Shown here: in pieces, positions 54,349-64,000 of the stretch
How the letters are laid out: the number at the start of each line of letters is the position of its first letter
Position numbering within the stretch: the first letter of the stretch is position 1
From: Sinorhizobium medicae
Lineage (GTDB): Bacteria > Pseudomonadota > Alphaproteobacteria > Rhizobiales > Rhizobiaceae
Length of the DNA: 64,000 nt
Direction of reading: 5' to 3'
Assembly (NCBI RefSeq): GCF_007827695.1
Contig: NZ_VITA01000011.1
Span: 62,001-126,000, forward strand
Notes under the pieces: model-generated
Told to the model about the DNA's origin: nothing
The model's database searches: none
Seen by the model: only the letters and a program-made list of their open reading frames with translations
Position numbers and translations under genes: made by a program

Positions 54349-56349
54349 TTAAAGACCGCGCTCCTCGCCGACGGGCGGCGGCGGAAAATGGAGGCGCCCG
54401 AGCGAAACGGCGACCATCTCCAGCCCAAGGCCGGCATCGTCGCGCGACACTGGCAGGTGACGTTCTATCGGACCGGCGACGCTGTGGGACTGGTAGAAAT
54501 AGCCAGCTGCGTTTTCGCGCACCTTGCCGGCGAGCTTTAGATTTTCTTCTATCCGAGCCGTGAAGGCCGCGGGGTCTTTCATTGTCTGCGACATCTTCCG
54601 CGCGACGATTCGCGCCCAATAGGTGCATCCCATGAACACGGCCAGCGTCTGGCGCACGTGCCCCGGTCGGGTGACGAGCTGCCAGGAAACGCCGAGCGGC
54701 TTGGCGGCCGCGGTGAGATCCCTGTAGGCACGATCGAGCGCCTGCGACCGGCTGACCAAATTCAGGCCGGTCGTTCCCTTCTTTGCCTCCTCGAGCAGGT
54801 CGACCAGCCTGTCGCACCAATTCCTGATTGCGGCATCGAGCGTCGTGCGGGTACTCGTCGGGAACACCACGAAAGCCACAGCAGCACCGGCCACGGAGCC
54901 GATCAGCGTTTCCTCAAGGCGCAACTCCAGAAGTTGCGGCGTCAAAACGCCCAGGAGGCTGTAGGCGAGAGATAGTACGACCGAGACGAAGAAGGTCATG
55001 GTCGCGTAGGAAACCGGGAGAAAATAAAATGCCAGGAAAATGCAGGCGGCACCCAATGGCAGGACGACATAGATGTTCCCGCCGATGGCGCTTGCCGCAG
55101 CAAGTCCGACGATGATGCCCGCAAGCGTGCCGGCCGACCGCTGCAGGGCCTTGACTACGGTGTCTCCGCGCGAGCGCGTATTGGTGAAGACGAGGAAGGC
55201 GGCGAGGACTGCCCAGAACCAGCGCTCGCGCGAAAGCATCAGGCCAAACACCATCGCGATCCCCGAGGCAAGCGTGATCTGGATTGCATTGCGTAAAGCC
55301 GGGTTCGCGATGGAAAGGCGAGTGGCTGACAGCTTTGGTGGTTGAGCCGAAGGCAGTTCCTCGAGGTCCTCCTCCCTGATGCCGGCCAGGCTCGAATGCA
55401 GTCGTTCGCGGACCGAATGAAGCCAGAGCAAAGCTTTGGCCGACTCGACCTGTTTGACGTTCTCTCCGTCAAGGGACAGCATCCGTTCTTCGATGGTCTT
55501 CGCATCGCGCGCCATCACCGCCTCGACGAGGGCCGCAGGCGGCATGGCCTGAAGGCTGAGTACGATCACGCTCTCCGCGGCGAGGTGAATGTCGAAGAGC
55601 ACTATGGCGAGGTCCGCAGATGCGGCGCCAGGCTCCGGTGCCGGGCGGCTGCTGTCCATGGGGATAAAGCTCTCCGCCATCAGCACGGATTCCTTCAGCC
55701 GCTCCTCGAGCGCGTGCAGCCTGCGGCGATCGGCAATCCTCGATTTCCGCGCGGCGGCCACGATCCCGAGGAGAATATCATCCACCCTCTGCTGGACGCT
55801 CGCGATCGCCCGCAAGAGGTCACGGTACCGGTCGTCCGGGAGCAGGACCGTCCGCACCAGATGCGCGACGGCAGCCGAAATTCCGGCGCCGAGAACGAGC
55901 GCCGGCAACTGGTCGAGAGACGGCCGCAGATAGGCTCCTGTGAAATAGGACATGAAAGCGAACATGCCGACGGCGAACCAGCGTTGACCGAAGGCGCGGC
56001 CATAGACGGCCACGAAGATGATGACGAGAAAAACAAAGTCTGAAATGTGCCGGTGGTCTTCCAGGGCCGAAGCGAGCGTGACCATTGCGACCGCGGTGAC
56101 GACCGCAAGAATGCGTGTGACCAATTGTTCCGATGCGGTCCTGTCGCGAACTGCCAGACCGCCTTCGATCGACAGCGTTATCGCAAGCCCATAGGCAGCC
56201 GGCGGAAGCGATGTGACGATGAAATGGAAAAGAACGAGCAGCGCGGTTGAGAACACCACCGTCGCGGTAATGCGCGACGCCTGCCTCAGCCGGGATAAGG
56301 CCGGGTCGTTGGCCAGCAGCCAGTCCCGCAAGCCAAGCCTGAACGTCAT
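54349..56349 (-). CDS. FUSC-family membrane protein (YccS/aromatic acid exporter type)
   Basis: 666 residues. Two membrane blocks (about residues 28-190 and 350-510), each with hydrophobic helices, flank a soluble helical region rich in Glu and Arg. The ITATVVFSTALLVLFHFIVTSLPPAAYGLAITLS and AAFLVFTNTRSRGDTVVKALQRSAGTLAGIIVG segments match FUSC proteins such as YccS and AaeB. Substrate not predictable; aromatic acids are one family example. ATG at 56349 has GGAGG 6 nt upstream. Confidence 0.85.
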   Translation of the reverse strand: MTFRLGLRDWLLANDPALSRLRQASRITATVVFSTALLVLFHFIVTSLPPAAYGLAITLSIEGGLAVRDRTASEQLVTRILAVVTAVAMVTLASALEDHRHISDFVFLVIIFVAVYGRAFGQRWFAVGMFAFMSYFTGAYLRPSLDQLPALVLGAGISAAVAHLVRTVLLPDDRYRDLLRAIASVQQRVDDILLGIVAAARKSRIADRRRLHALEERLKESVLMAESFIPMDSSRPAPEPGAASADLAIVLFDIHLAAESVIVLSLQAMPPAALVEAVMARDAKTIEERMLSLDGENVKQVESAKALLWLHSVRERLHSSLAGIREEDLEELPSAQPPKLSATRLSIANPALRNAIQITLASGIAMVFGLMLSRERWFWAVLAAFLVFTNTRSRGDTVVKALQRSAGTLAGIIVGLAAASAIGGNIYVVLPLGAACIFLAFYFLPVSYATMTFFVSVVLSLAYSLLGVLTPQLLELRLEETLIGSVAGAAVAFVVFPTSTRTTLDAAIRNWCDRLVDLLEEAKKGTTGLNLVSRSQALDRAYRDLTAAAKPLGVSWQLVTRPGHVRQTLAVFMGCTYWARIVARKMSQTMKDPAAFTARIEENLKLAGKVRENAAGYFYQSHSVAGPIERHLPVSRDDAGLGLEMVAVSLGRLHFPPPPVGEERGL

Positions 56350-56652
56350 TGCGCCTCCGCCGATTTGCGCTTCACGGTGTCCCGCGTTCGTAGGATAGCG
56401 GCATGGGTAAGACAACCCGAGCACGCCGCCGTTCAATCCTGAATAGCCGTTCCGGCGTCCTTTTCAAAGCTGCGAGGCAAGCGGGCGCCGGTCTGAGCGG
56501 AGCGTGCAGCGGCACGAAATCCAAGGGCCGCGCCTTGGTCCAAAGTTTCGGCCGAGCATGCTTTGCCTTGCCGGCTCACAGTGCTATAGGGCTCTGGATT
56601 TCTCCCACGGGGGGCATCGCGCCGATGTCCCGCAAAGCTACGAGGCATATCA
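56350..56652. other. 303-nt divergent region upstream of icd
   Basis: Contains a possible icd promoter (56563-56590). No coding frame here has similarity or a ribosome-binding site; the short frames on both strands are high-GC noise. Confidence 0.5.
56563..56590 (+). promoter_or_regulatory. icd: Possible icd promoter
   Basis: TTGCCT (56563-56568), 16-nt spacer, TATAGG (56585-56590), about 55 nt of leader. The -35 is weak. Confidence 0.35.
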
Positions 56653-57867
56653 ATGGCAAAGATCAAGGTCGCCAATCCGGTCGTCGAACTCGACGGCGAC
56701 GAGATGACCCGCATCATATGGCAGTTCATCAAGGACAAGCTGATCCATCCCTATCTCGACCTCGATCTCGAATATTATGACCTCGGCGTCGAGAACCGCG
56801 ACGCAACCGACGATCAGGTGACGATCGACGCCGCGAACGCGATCAAGAAGCACGGCGTCGGCGTCAAATGCGCAACGATCACGCCGGACGAAGGCCGCGT
56901 CGAGGAGTTCAAGCTGAAGAAGATGTGGAAGTCGCCCAACGGCACGATCCGCAACATCCTCGGCGGCGTCATTTTCCGCGAGCCGATCATCTGCAAGAAC
57001 GTGCCTCGCCTCGTGCCCGGCTGGACAAAGCCGATCATCGTCGGCCGCCACGCCTTTGGCGACCAGTATCGCGCGACCGATTTCAAGTTTCCGGGAAAGG
57101 GCAAGCTTTCAATCAAATTCGTCGGCGAAGACGGCCAGACGATCGAGCATGACGTTTACGACGCGCCGGGCGCCGGTGTGGCACTCGCCATGTACAATCT
57201 CGATGAGTCGATCACCGAATTTGCGCGCGCCTCGTTCAATTACGGCCTGCAGCGCAAGGTCCCCGTTTATCTCTCGACCAAGAACACCATTCTCAAAGCC
57301 TATGACGGCCGCTTCAAGGACATTTTCCAGAAGGTGTTCGAGGAGGAGTTCGCCGACCAGTTCAAGGCCGAGAAGCTCTGGTACGAACATCGTCTGATCG
57401 ACGACATGGTCGCCTCGGCGCTGAAATGGTCCGGTGGCTATGTCTGGGCCTGCAAAAACTATGACGGCGACGTCCAGTCCGATATCGTTGCGCAGGGCTT
57501 CGGCTCTCTCGGCCTGATGACTTCCGTTCTGATGACGCCGGACGGCAAGACGGTCGAGGCGGAAGCTGCGCACGGCACGGTCACCCGCCACTACCGGCAG
57601 CATCAGAAGGGCGAGGAAACCTCGACCAACTCGATCGCCTCGATCTTCGCCTGGACCCGCGGCCTCGCGCACCGTGCCAAGCTCGACGGCAACACCGAAC
57701 TTGCGAAGTTCTCGGAGACGCTGGAGCGCGTCTGCGTCGATACGGTCGAATCGGGCTTCATGACCAAGGATCTGGCGCTGCTCATCGGTCCCGACCAACC
57801 CTGGCTGTCGACCACCGGCTTCCTCGACAAGATCGACGAGAACCTCCGGAAGGCCATGGCGGCCTGA
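56653..57867 (+). CDS. icd: NADP-dependent isocitrate dehydrogenase
   Basis: 404 residues, the dimeric type II enzyme shared by alphaproteobacteria and eukaryotes. Converts isocitrate to 2-oxoglutarate, making NADPH. Starts [30 protein letters not shown]; has [29 protein letters not shown] with the isocitrate-binding Ser and Arg, and the metal-binding [22 protein letters not shown], with [32 protein letters not shown] precedes the ATG by about 10 nt. Confidence 0.97.
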   Translation: MAKIKVANPVVELDGDEMTRIIWQFIKDKLIHPYLDLDLEYYDLGVENRDATDDQVTIDAANAIKKHGVGVKCATITPDEGRVEEFKLKKMWKSPNGTIRNILGGVIFREPIICKNVPRLVPGWTKPIIVGRHAFGDQYRATDFKFPGKGKLSIKFVGEDGQTIEHDVYDAPGAGVALAMYNLDESITEFARASFNYGLQRKVPVYLSTKNTILKAYDGRFKDIFQKVFEEEFADQFKAEKLWYEHRLIDDMVASALKWSGGYVWACKNYDGDVQSDIVAQGFGSLGLMTSVLMTPDGKTVEAEAAHGTVTRHYRQHQKGEETSTNSIASIFAWTRGLAHRAKLDGNTELAKFSETLERVCVDTVESGFMTKDLALLIGPDQPWLSTTGFLDKIDENLRKAMAA

Positions 57868-57891
57868 CGCCTGCTTCATCGCCGATATTCG

Positions 57892-57921
57892 GAAACCCGG
57901 CCTTGCGCCGGGTTTCTTTTT
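57892..57921 (+). terminator. icd: Intrinsic terminator of icd
   Basis: GAAACCCGG (57892-57900), 7-nt loop, CCGGGTTTC (57908-57916), then TTTTT, 24 nt after the icd stop. Confidence 0.88.
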
Positions 57922-58709
57922 GGCCTGGGCCACTATACGACGCCGATGCTCCGAACATCATATCGCCCTCGCGCGCTTTCCCCAACCGTGTTCAAGCCAC
58001 GGATCGATCTGGCAAATCCCGCTGACCTGACACAACCCGCCGGCGCGCTTGTGCGGCATGGCGACTCAGATAGGCTGAGCATGCCCGGCACGTACGATCC
58101 CGCCAACGTGGCCGATCCGGACCATGCCCGATTCCCTCATGCCCAAGACGGTCAGCATTCTCGAGGAAGGATATGGTCCCGCCCGTCTGAAAACGGACGC
58201 GCTCGCCGGTCTGACGGTTGCAATCGTGGCACTGCCGCTCTCCATGGCGATCGCCATCGCCTCGGGCGTTACGCCCGATCGCGGACTTTATACCGCGATC
58301 GTCGGCGGCTTCGTCGTTTCGCTGCTAGGCGGCAGCCGCGTCCAGATCGGCGGTCCGGCCGGCGCCTTCATCGTGCTCGTCGCCGCCACGGTTGCGCGGC
58401 ATGGCGTCGACGGCCTGCTGCTCGCAACCCTCATGTCCGGGTTCATGCTGATCGCCGCCGGTTACCTCAGGCTCGGGCAATACATCAAGTTCATCCCCTA
58501 TCCTGTCACGGTCGGCTTCACAGCAGGGATCGCGGTCATCATTTTTGCAAGCCAGCTTCGCGACCTCTTCGGCCTGACGCTTGCCGGCGCGGAGCCCGGC
58601 CCGATCGTCGACAAAGCCGTGGCCCTCGCTCAGGCAGCCGGAACAGTCAATTGGGCGGCGGTGCTGACCGCGGCGCTTACCGTCTGCCTCATTCTCGTGC
58701 TGCGGCGCT

Positions 58710-61373
<2,664 letters not shown>

Positions 61374-61533
61374 CTTGCGTCCTATCTGTGTACCACTCCG
61401 GCGAGCCAACCTTGCCGTTGCCCGCCTCAGTCTCAAGCCCGCGACCTGTCGCTGTAGCCGCATCCTCCCGCGGCCGCAGCCGCCAGAACCACAGGCTTTT
61501 ATCGTCCGCATATCATGCTGTCCAGCGGCCATC

Positions 61534-61561
61534 AAAAAACCGGCCGTGACGACGGCCGGTT
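61534..61561 (-). terminator. recA: Intrinsic terminator of recA
   Basis: On the minus strand ACCGGCCGT, loop CGTC, ACGGCCGGT, followed by TTTTTT (plus-strand A run 61534-61539). The stem starts 31 nt after the recA stop. Confidence 0.88.
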
Positions 61562-61591
61562 CTGGATGCTTCAGCGAGAGGATGCCCTCTA

Positions 61592-62677
61592 TTACATATC
61601 GGCGGCTTCGTCGCCTTCGCTCTCCGGTCCGCCATTTTCCAGGAACCGGTCGGCAATGAGACCCGCATTCTGCCGCAGAGCGGTCTCGATTTCGCGCAAC
61701 AGTTCGGGATTGTCCCGCAGGAAGAGCTTGGCATTTTCCCGTCCCTGGCCAAGCCGCTGGCTGTTATAGGAGAACCAGGCCCCCGATTTTTCGACGATGC
61801 CCGCCTTGACGCCGAGATCGATCAATTCGCCCGTCTTCGAAACGCCTTCGCCGTACATGATGTCGAACTCCACCTGCTTGAAGGGGGGTGCCATCTTGTT
61901 CTTGACGACCTTGACGCGGGTCTGGTTGCCGACGACTTCCTCGCGCTCCTTGACCGAGCCGATGCGCCGGATATCGAGGCGCACCGAAGCGTAGAATTTG
62001 AGCGCATTGCCGCCCGTGGTCGTTTCAGGCGAGCCGAACATTACGCCGATCTTCATGCGGATCTGGTTGATGAAGATAACCATGCAGTTTGACTTGGAGA
62101 TCGAGGCCGTCAGCTTGCGCAGCGCCTGGCTCATGAGACGCGCCTGCATGCCCGGCAGACTGTCGCCCATCTCGCCCTCGATTTCCGCACGCGGCACGAG
62201 TGCCGCAACCGAGTCGACGACAAGAACATCGATCGCGCCGGAGCGGACCAGCGTATCGGTGATCTCCAGCGCCTGCTCGCCGGTATCAGGCTGTGAAATC
62301 AGGAGATTCTCGAGATCGACGCCGAGTTTGCGCGCATAGATCGGGTCGAGGGCATGCTCGGCATCGACGAAGCCGCAGATGCCGCCCTTCTTTTGTGCCT
62401 CGGCAATGGTCTGAAGCGCCAGCGTGGTCTTGCCCGAGCTTTCCGGACCGTAGATTTCGACGATACGGCCCTTCGGCAGGCCGCCTATGCCGAGCGCAAT
62501 ATCGAGGCCGAGCGAACCGGTGGATACGGTTTCGATCTCGACCACACTGTCTTTTGCTCCGAGCTTCATGATCGATCCCTTACCGAACGCACGTTCGATC
62601 TGAGAAAGAGCCGCTTCAAGTGCCTTGCTTTTGTCCACCGATTTGTCCTCTACGAGCCGCAAAGAATTTTGTGCCAT
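61592..62677 (-). CDS. recA: Recombinase RecA
   Basis: 361 residues. Homologous recombination and SOS induction. Walker [10 protein letters not shown] at 77-85, Walker [11 protein letters not shown], and the DNA-binding loops [17 protein letters not shown] and [28 protein letters not shown] are intact. The acidic C-terminal tail ends [16 protein letters not shown] precedes the ATG. Two LexA-type sites lie upstream. Confidence 0.98.
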   Translation of the reverse strand: MAQNSLRLVEDKSVDKSKALEAALSQIERAFGKGSIMKLGAKDSVVEIETVSTGSLGLDIALGIGGLPKGRIVEIYGPESSGKTTLALQTIAEAQKKGGICGFVDAEHALDPIYARKLGVDLENLLISQPDTGEQALEITDTLVRSGAIDVLVVDSVAALVPRAEIEGEMGDSLPGMQARLMSQALRKLTASISKSNCMVIFINQIRMKIGVMFGSPETTTGGNALKFYASVRLDIRRIGSVKEREEVVGNQTRVKVVKNKMAPPFKQVEFDIMYGEGVSKTGELIDLGVKAGIVEKSGAWFSYNSQRLGQGRENAKLFLRDNPELLREIETALRQNAGLIADRFLENGGPESEGDEAADM

Positions 62678-62735
62678 TGGTCCACCTTTAGGTTATTGGA
62701 GCTATCGAGGCAATGAAGCCGCCGCAGACGTTTTT

Positions 62736-62750
62736 GTACATGTTTTGTTC
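62736..62750 (-). promoter_or_regulatory. recA: LexA (SOS) box of recA, GAAC-N7-GTAC
   Basis: On the minus strand GAACAAAACATGTAC, which fits GAAC-N7-GTAC, the motif defined by mutagenesis for the Rhizobium etli recA operator. It ends 59 nt before the recA ATG. Confidence 0.8.
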
Positions 62751-62803
62751 CATTCTGGCAATGGCAGATCAAATCATTGAAAACGTTCGGTTCCTTTCAT
62801 TTC

Positions 62804-62818
62804 GTTCGGTTCTTGTTC
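62804..62818 (-). promoter_or_regulatory. recA: Second LexA-type site, GAAC-N7-GAAC
   Basis: On the minus strand GAACAAGAACCGAAC, an exact match to the alphaproteobacterial GAAC-N7-GAAC LexA consensus, 53 bp upstream of the first site. It is also placed to affect the divergent kinase gene. Confidence 0.6.
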
Positions 62819-63011
62819 ACCCTGTCTCATCCACTGCATTCGCCGGTTGAGCGTGAACGCACGGGGGCTTTTATACTCCGCCCCGATTCGTCTCGCGATT
62901 CACCATGGATCAAATCCGGCCAAAGCCATAAAACATGGACTTGACCGTTGGATCGGAATGCCGCGAAAGAGAGCAACGTCGCACTTTGCTACGCACGTGT
63001 TCGAGGACCAG

Positions 63012-63971
63012 ATGCCAGTACAGATGACGCCGCGGAATATAGCTGTTTTCGGCGGCGCACACATCGATCGTCGCGGCCGGATCAGCGGTTCAACGGCACC
63101 GGGCGCGAGCAATCCGGGCACGTGGTTCGAGGAAGCCGGCGGCGGCGGCTTCAATGCCGCCAGAAATCTCTCGCGTCTCGGCCATTGCGTGACCATGATC
63201 GGCCCGCGTGGCGGCGATGCCGCCGGCGACATCGTGGCAGCCGCGGCGGAAGCTGCGGGTGTAATCGACCGCCCCTTCATTTTCCTGGATCGGAAGACGC
63301 CGAGTTATACGGCTATTCTCGAGAATGACGGCAATCTCGTCATCGCGCTCGCGGACATGGATCTCTATGCTCTGTTTACGCCGCGCCGGCTGCAGCAGCG
63401 GGCAACGCGAGAGATCGCGACTGCGAGCGAGCTCGTGCTGATGGACGCCAATCTGCCGCCGGAGACATTGGCGTCTCTCCTCGGTTCAGCCGGGACGGAT
63501 AAGCGGTTGCGCGCGGGAATCGCGGTATCTCCGGCAAAGGTGGTCCGTTACCGCGAATGCCTGGCTGGGCTCGATTTCCTGTTCATGAATGAGGCCGAAG
63601 CACGAGCGCTAACCGGTGCCGAGCCCGCAACCGCCGAGGAATGGCCCTTGCTGCTGCGCTCCGCCGGCCTCTCCGGCGGCGTTGTGACACGCGGAAGCCG
63701 GGCCGCGGTCGCCTTTGATCGCGAGGGCGCCTGTCTCGGCCGCCCGCCGGCTCTCCCGGCACTTGCCGACGTTACCGGCGCCGGCGACGCGCTCGCCTCG
63801 GGTTTTCTCTCCGCCCGCCTCGCAGGCGGTGACATTTGCGCCTGCTTGCGACACGGCATCGCAGCAGCGGTGATAACGCTGCATTCCCCCCTTGCCGTAT
63901 CCGAAGATTTGTCGGCCGAGAGGCTGGAGCAGGTGCTGCAACTTGTGCCGGGAGCGGAAATGCTGTCATGA
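63012..63971 (+). CDS. psuK: PfkB-family carbohydrate kinase, probable pseudouridine kinase
   Basis: 319 residues. Ribokinase fold: NIAVFGGAHIDRRGRISGSTAPGASNPGTWFEEAGGGGFNAARNLSRLG, then TPSYTAILENDGNLVIALADMDLY and the ATP/anion-hole signature DVTGAGDALASGFL. The ALADMDLY segment and the absence of fructose-kinase features suggest a pseudouridine kinase, which is often followed by psuG; the next gene would begin just beyond the window, so this is unconfirmed. ATG at 63012 with GAGGA 4 nt upstream. Confidence 0.8.
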   Translation: MPVQMTPRNIAVFGGAHIDRRGRISGSTAPGASNPGTWFEEAGGGGFNAARNLSRLGHCVTMIGPRGGDAAGDIVAAAAEAAGVIDRPFIFLDRKTPSYTAILENDGNLVIALADMDLYALFTPRRLQQRATREIATASELVLMDANLPPETLASLLGSAGTDKRLRAGIAVSPAKVVRYRECLAGLDFLFMNEAEARALTGAEPATAEEWPLLLRSAGLSGGVVTRGSRAAVAFDREGACLGRPPALPALADVTGAGDALASGFLSARLAGGDICACLRHGIAAAVITLHSPLAVSEDLSAERLEQVLQLVPGAEMLS

Positions 63972-64000
63972 GATTTGGCGGCTGAATTGGGCGCCGGTCA

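Larger units (their letters stand above)
62678..63011. other. 334-nt divergent region between recA and the PfkB kinase gene
   Basis: Holds two LexA-type operators described separately. I do not see a confident promoter hexamer pair for either gene and no small gene. Confidence 0.5.

Noticed and set aside
62736-62818. Apparent promoter hexamers between the two LexA sites
   Set aside because: No pair has both a good -35 and -10 at 16-18 bp spacing, so I did not call a recA promoter.

Overview
This is a GC-rich chromosomal window from an alphaproteobacterium of the family Rhizobiaceae, most likely Sinorhizobium/Ensifer. The assignment rests on the suf gene order with two cysteine desulfurases, a candidate RirA-type iron-responsive operator, LexA sites of the form GAAC-N7-GNAC upstream of recA, the separate PurS/PurQ/PurL form of FGAM synthetase, and the overall housekeeping gene order as I recall it for this genus. 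I see no rRNA or tRNA gene, no CRISPR array, no prophage and no intact insertion sequence. One gene, a SulP-type anion transporter, is clearly truncated.

Region 1 (1-8.1 kb): the end of sthA faces a seven-gene Fe-S assembly operon on the minus strand (NifS/IscS-like desulfurase, sufB, sufC, sufD, sufS, a DUF59/SufT protein, sufA). Its predicted promoter at about 8.0 kb is back to back with the promoter of an alpha/beta hydrolase gene. The two promoters share a palindromic -10 and a TGA-N9-TCA operator.

Region 2 (8.1-21.5 kb): alpha/beta hydrolase, a membrane diguanylate cyclase, anmK (cell-wall sugar recycling), tyrS, a very large AsmA/YhdP-like envelope protein, a one-cysteine peroxiredoxin coupled to a ferritin-like DUF455 protein, a LytM/M23 peptidase, a RhlE-type RNA helicase and a Nudix hydrolase.

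Region 3 (21.5-29.6 kb): a seven-gene minus-strand operon (flavin reductase, MoxR/CoxD ATPase, CoxE VWA protein, two half-XdhC proteins, a MoeA-like/MobA-like fusion, a TfoX-N protein). It looks like a maturation set for a molybdenum hydroxylase, yet no structural enzyme gene is in the window. Divergent to it is a solute-binding protein gene that overlaps a P1-family aminopeptidase gene.

Region 4 (29.6-43.2 kb): rpe with two coupled envelope genes, purB, a PilZ protein, a DUF2189 membrane protein, an RBBP9-like hydrolase, the F1-ATPase zeta inhibitor homologue, then purC-purS-purQ. About 3.2 kb of unrelated genes (lipoprotein, DUF1127, MocR regulator, PagL-like lipid A deacylase) separate these from purL.

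Region 5 (43.2-50.8 kb): bolA, a small very basic protein and grxD (the partners of a BolA-Grx4 Fe-S complex), two tandem Bcr/CflA efflux genes behind a 14-bp perfect palindrome, then an inositol-monophosphatase-family gene, ttcA, glsA and rpsD on the minus strand.

Region 6 (50.8-64 kb): a HerA-like ATPase, murI, a TrmJ-like methyltransferase, a FUSC-type exporter, icd, the truncated SulP gene that runs into the end of alaS, alaS, recA with two LexA-type sites, and a PfkB-family kinase (probably psuK). Much of the window concerns Fe-S and iron handling (suf, bolA, grxD, ttcA), purine synthesis and the cell envelope.
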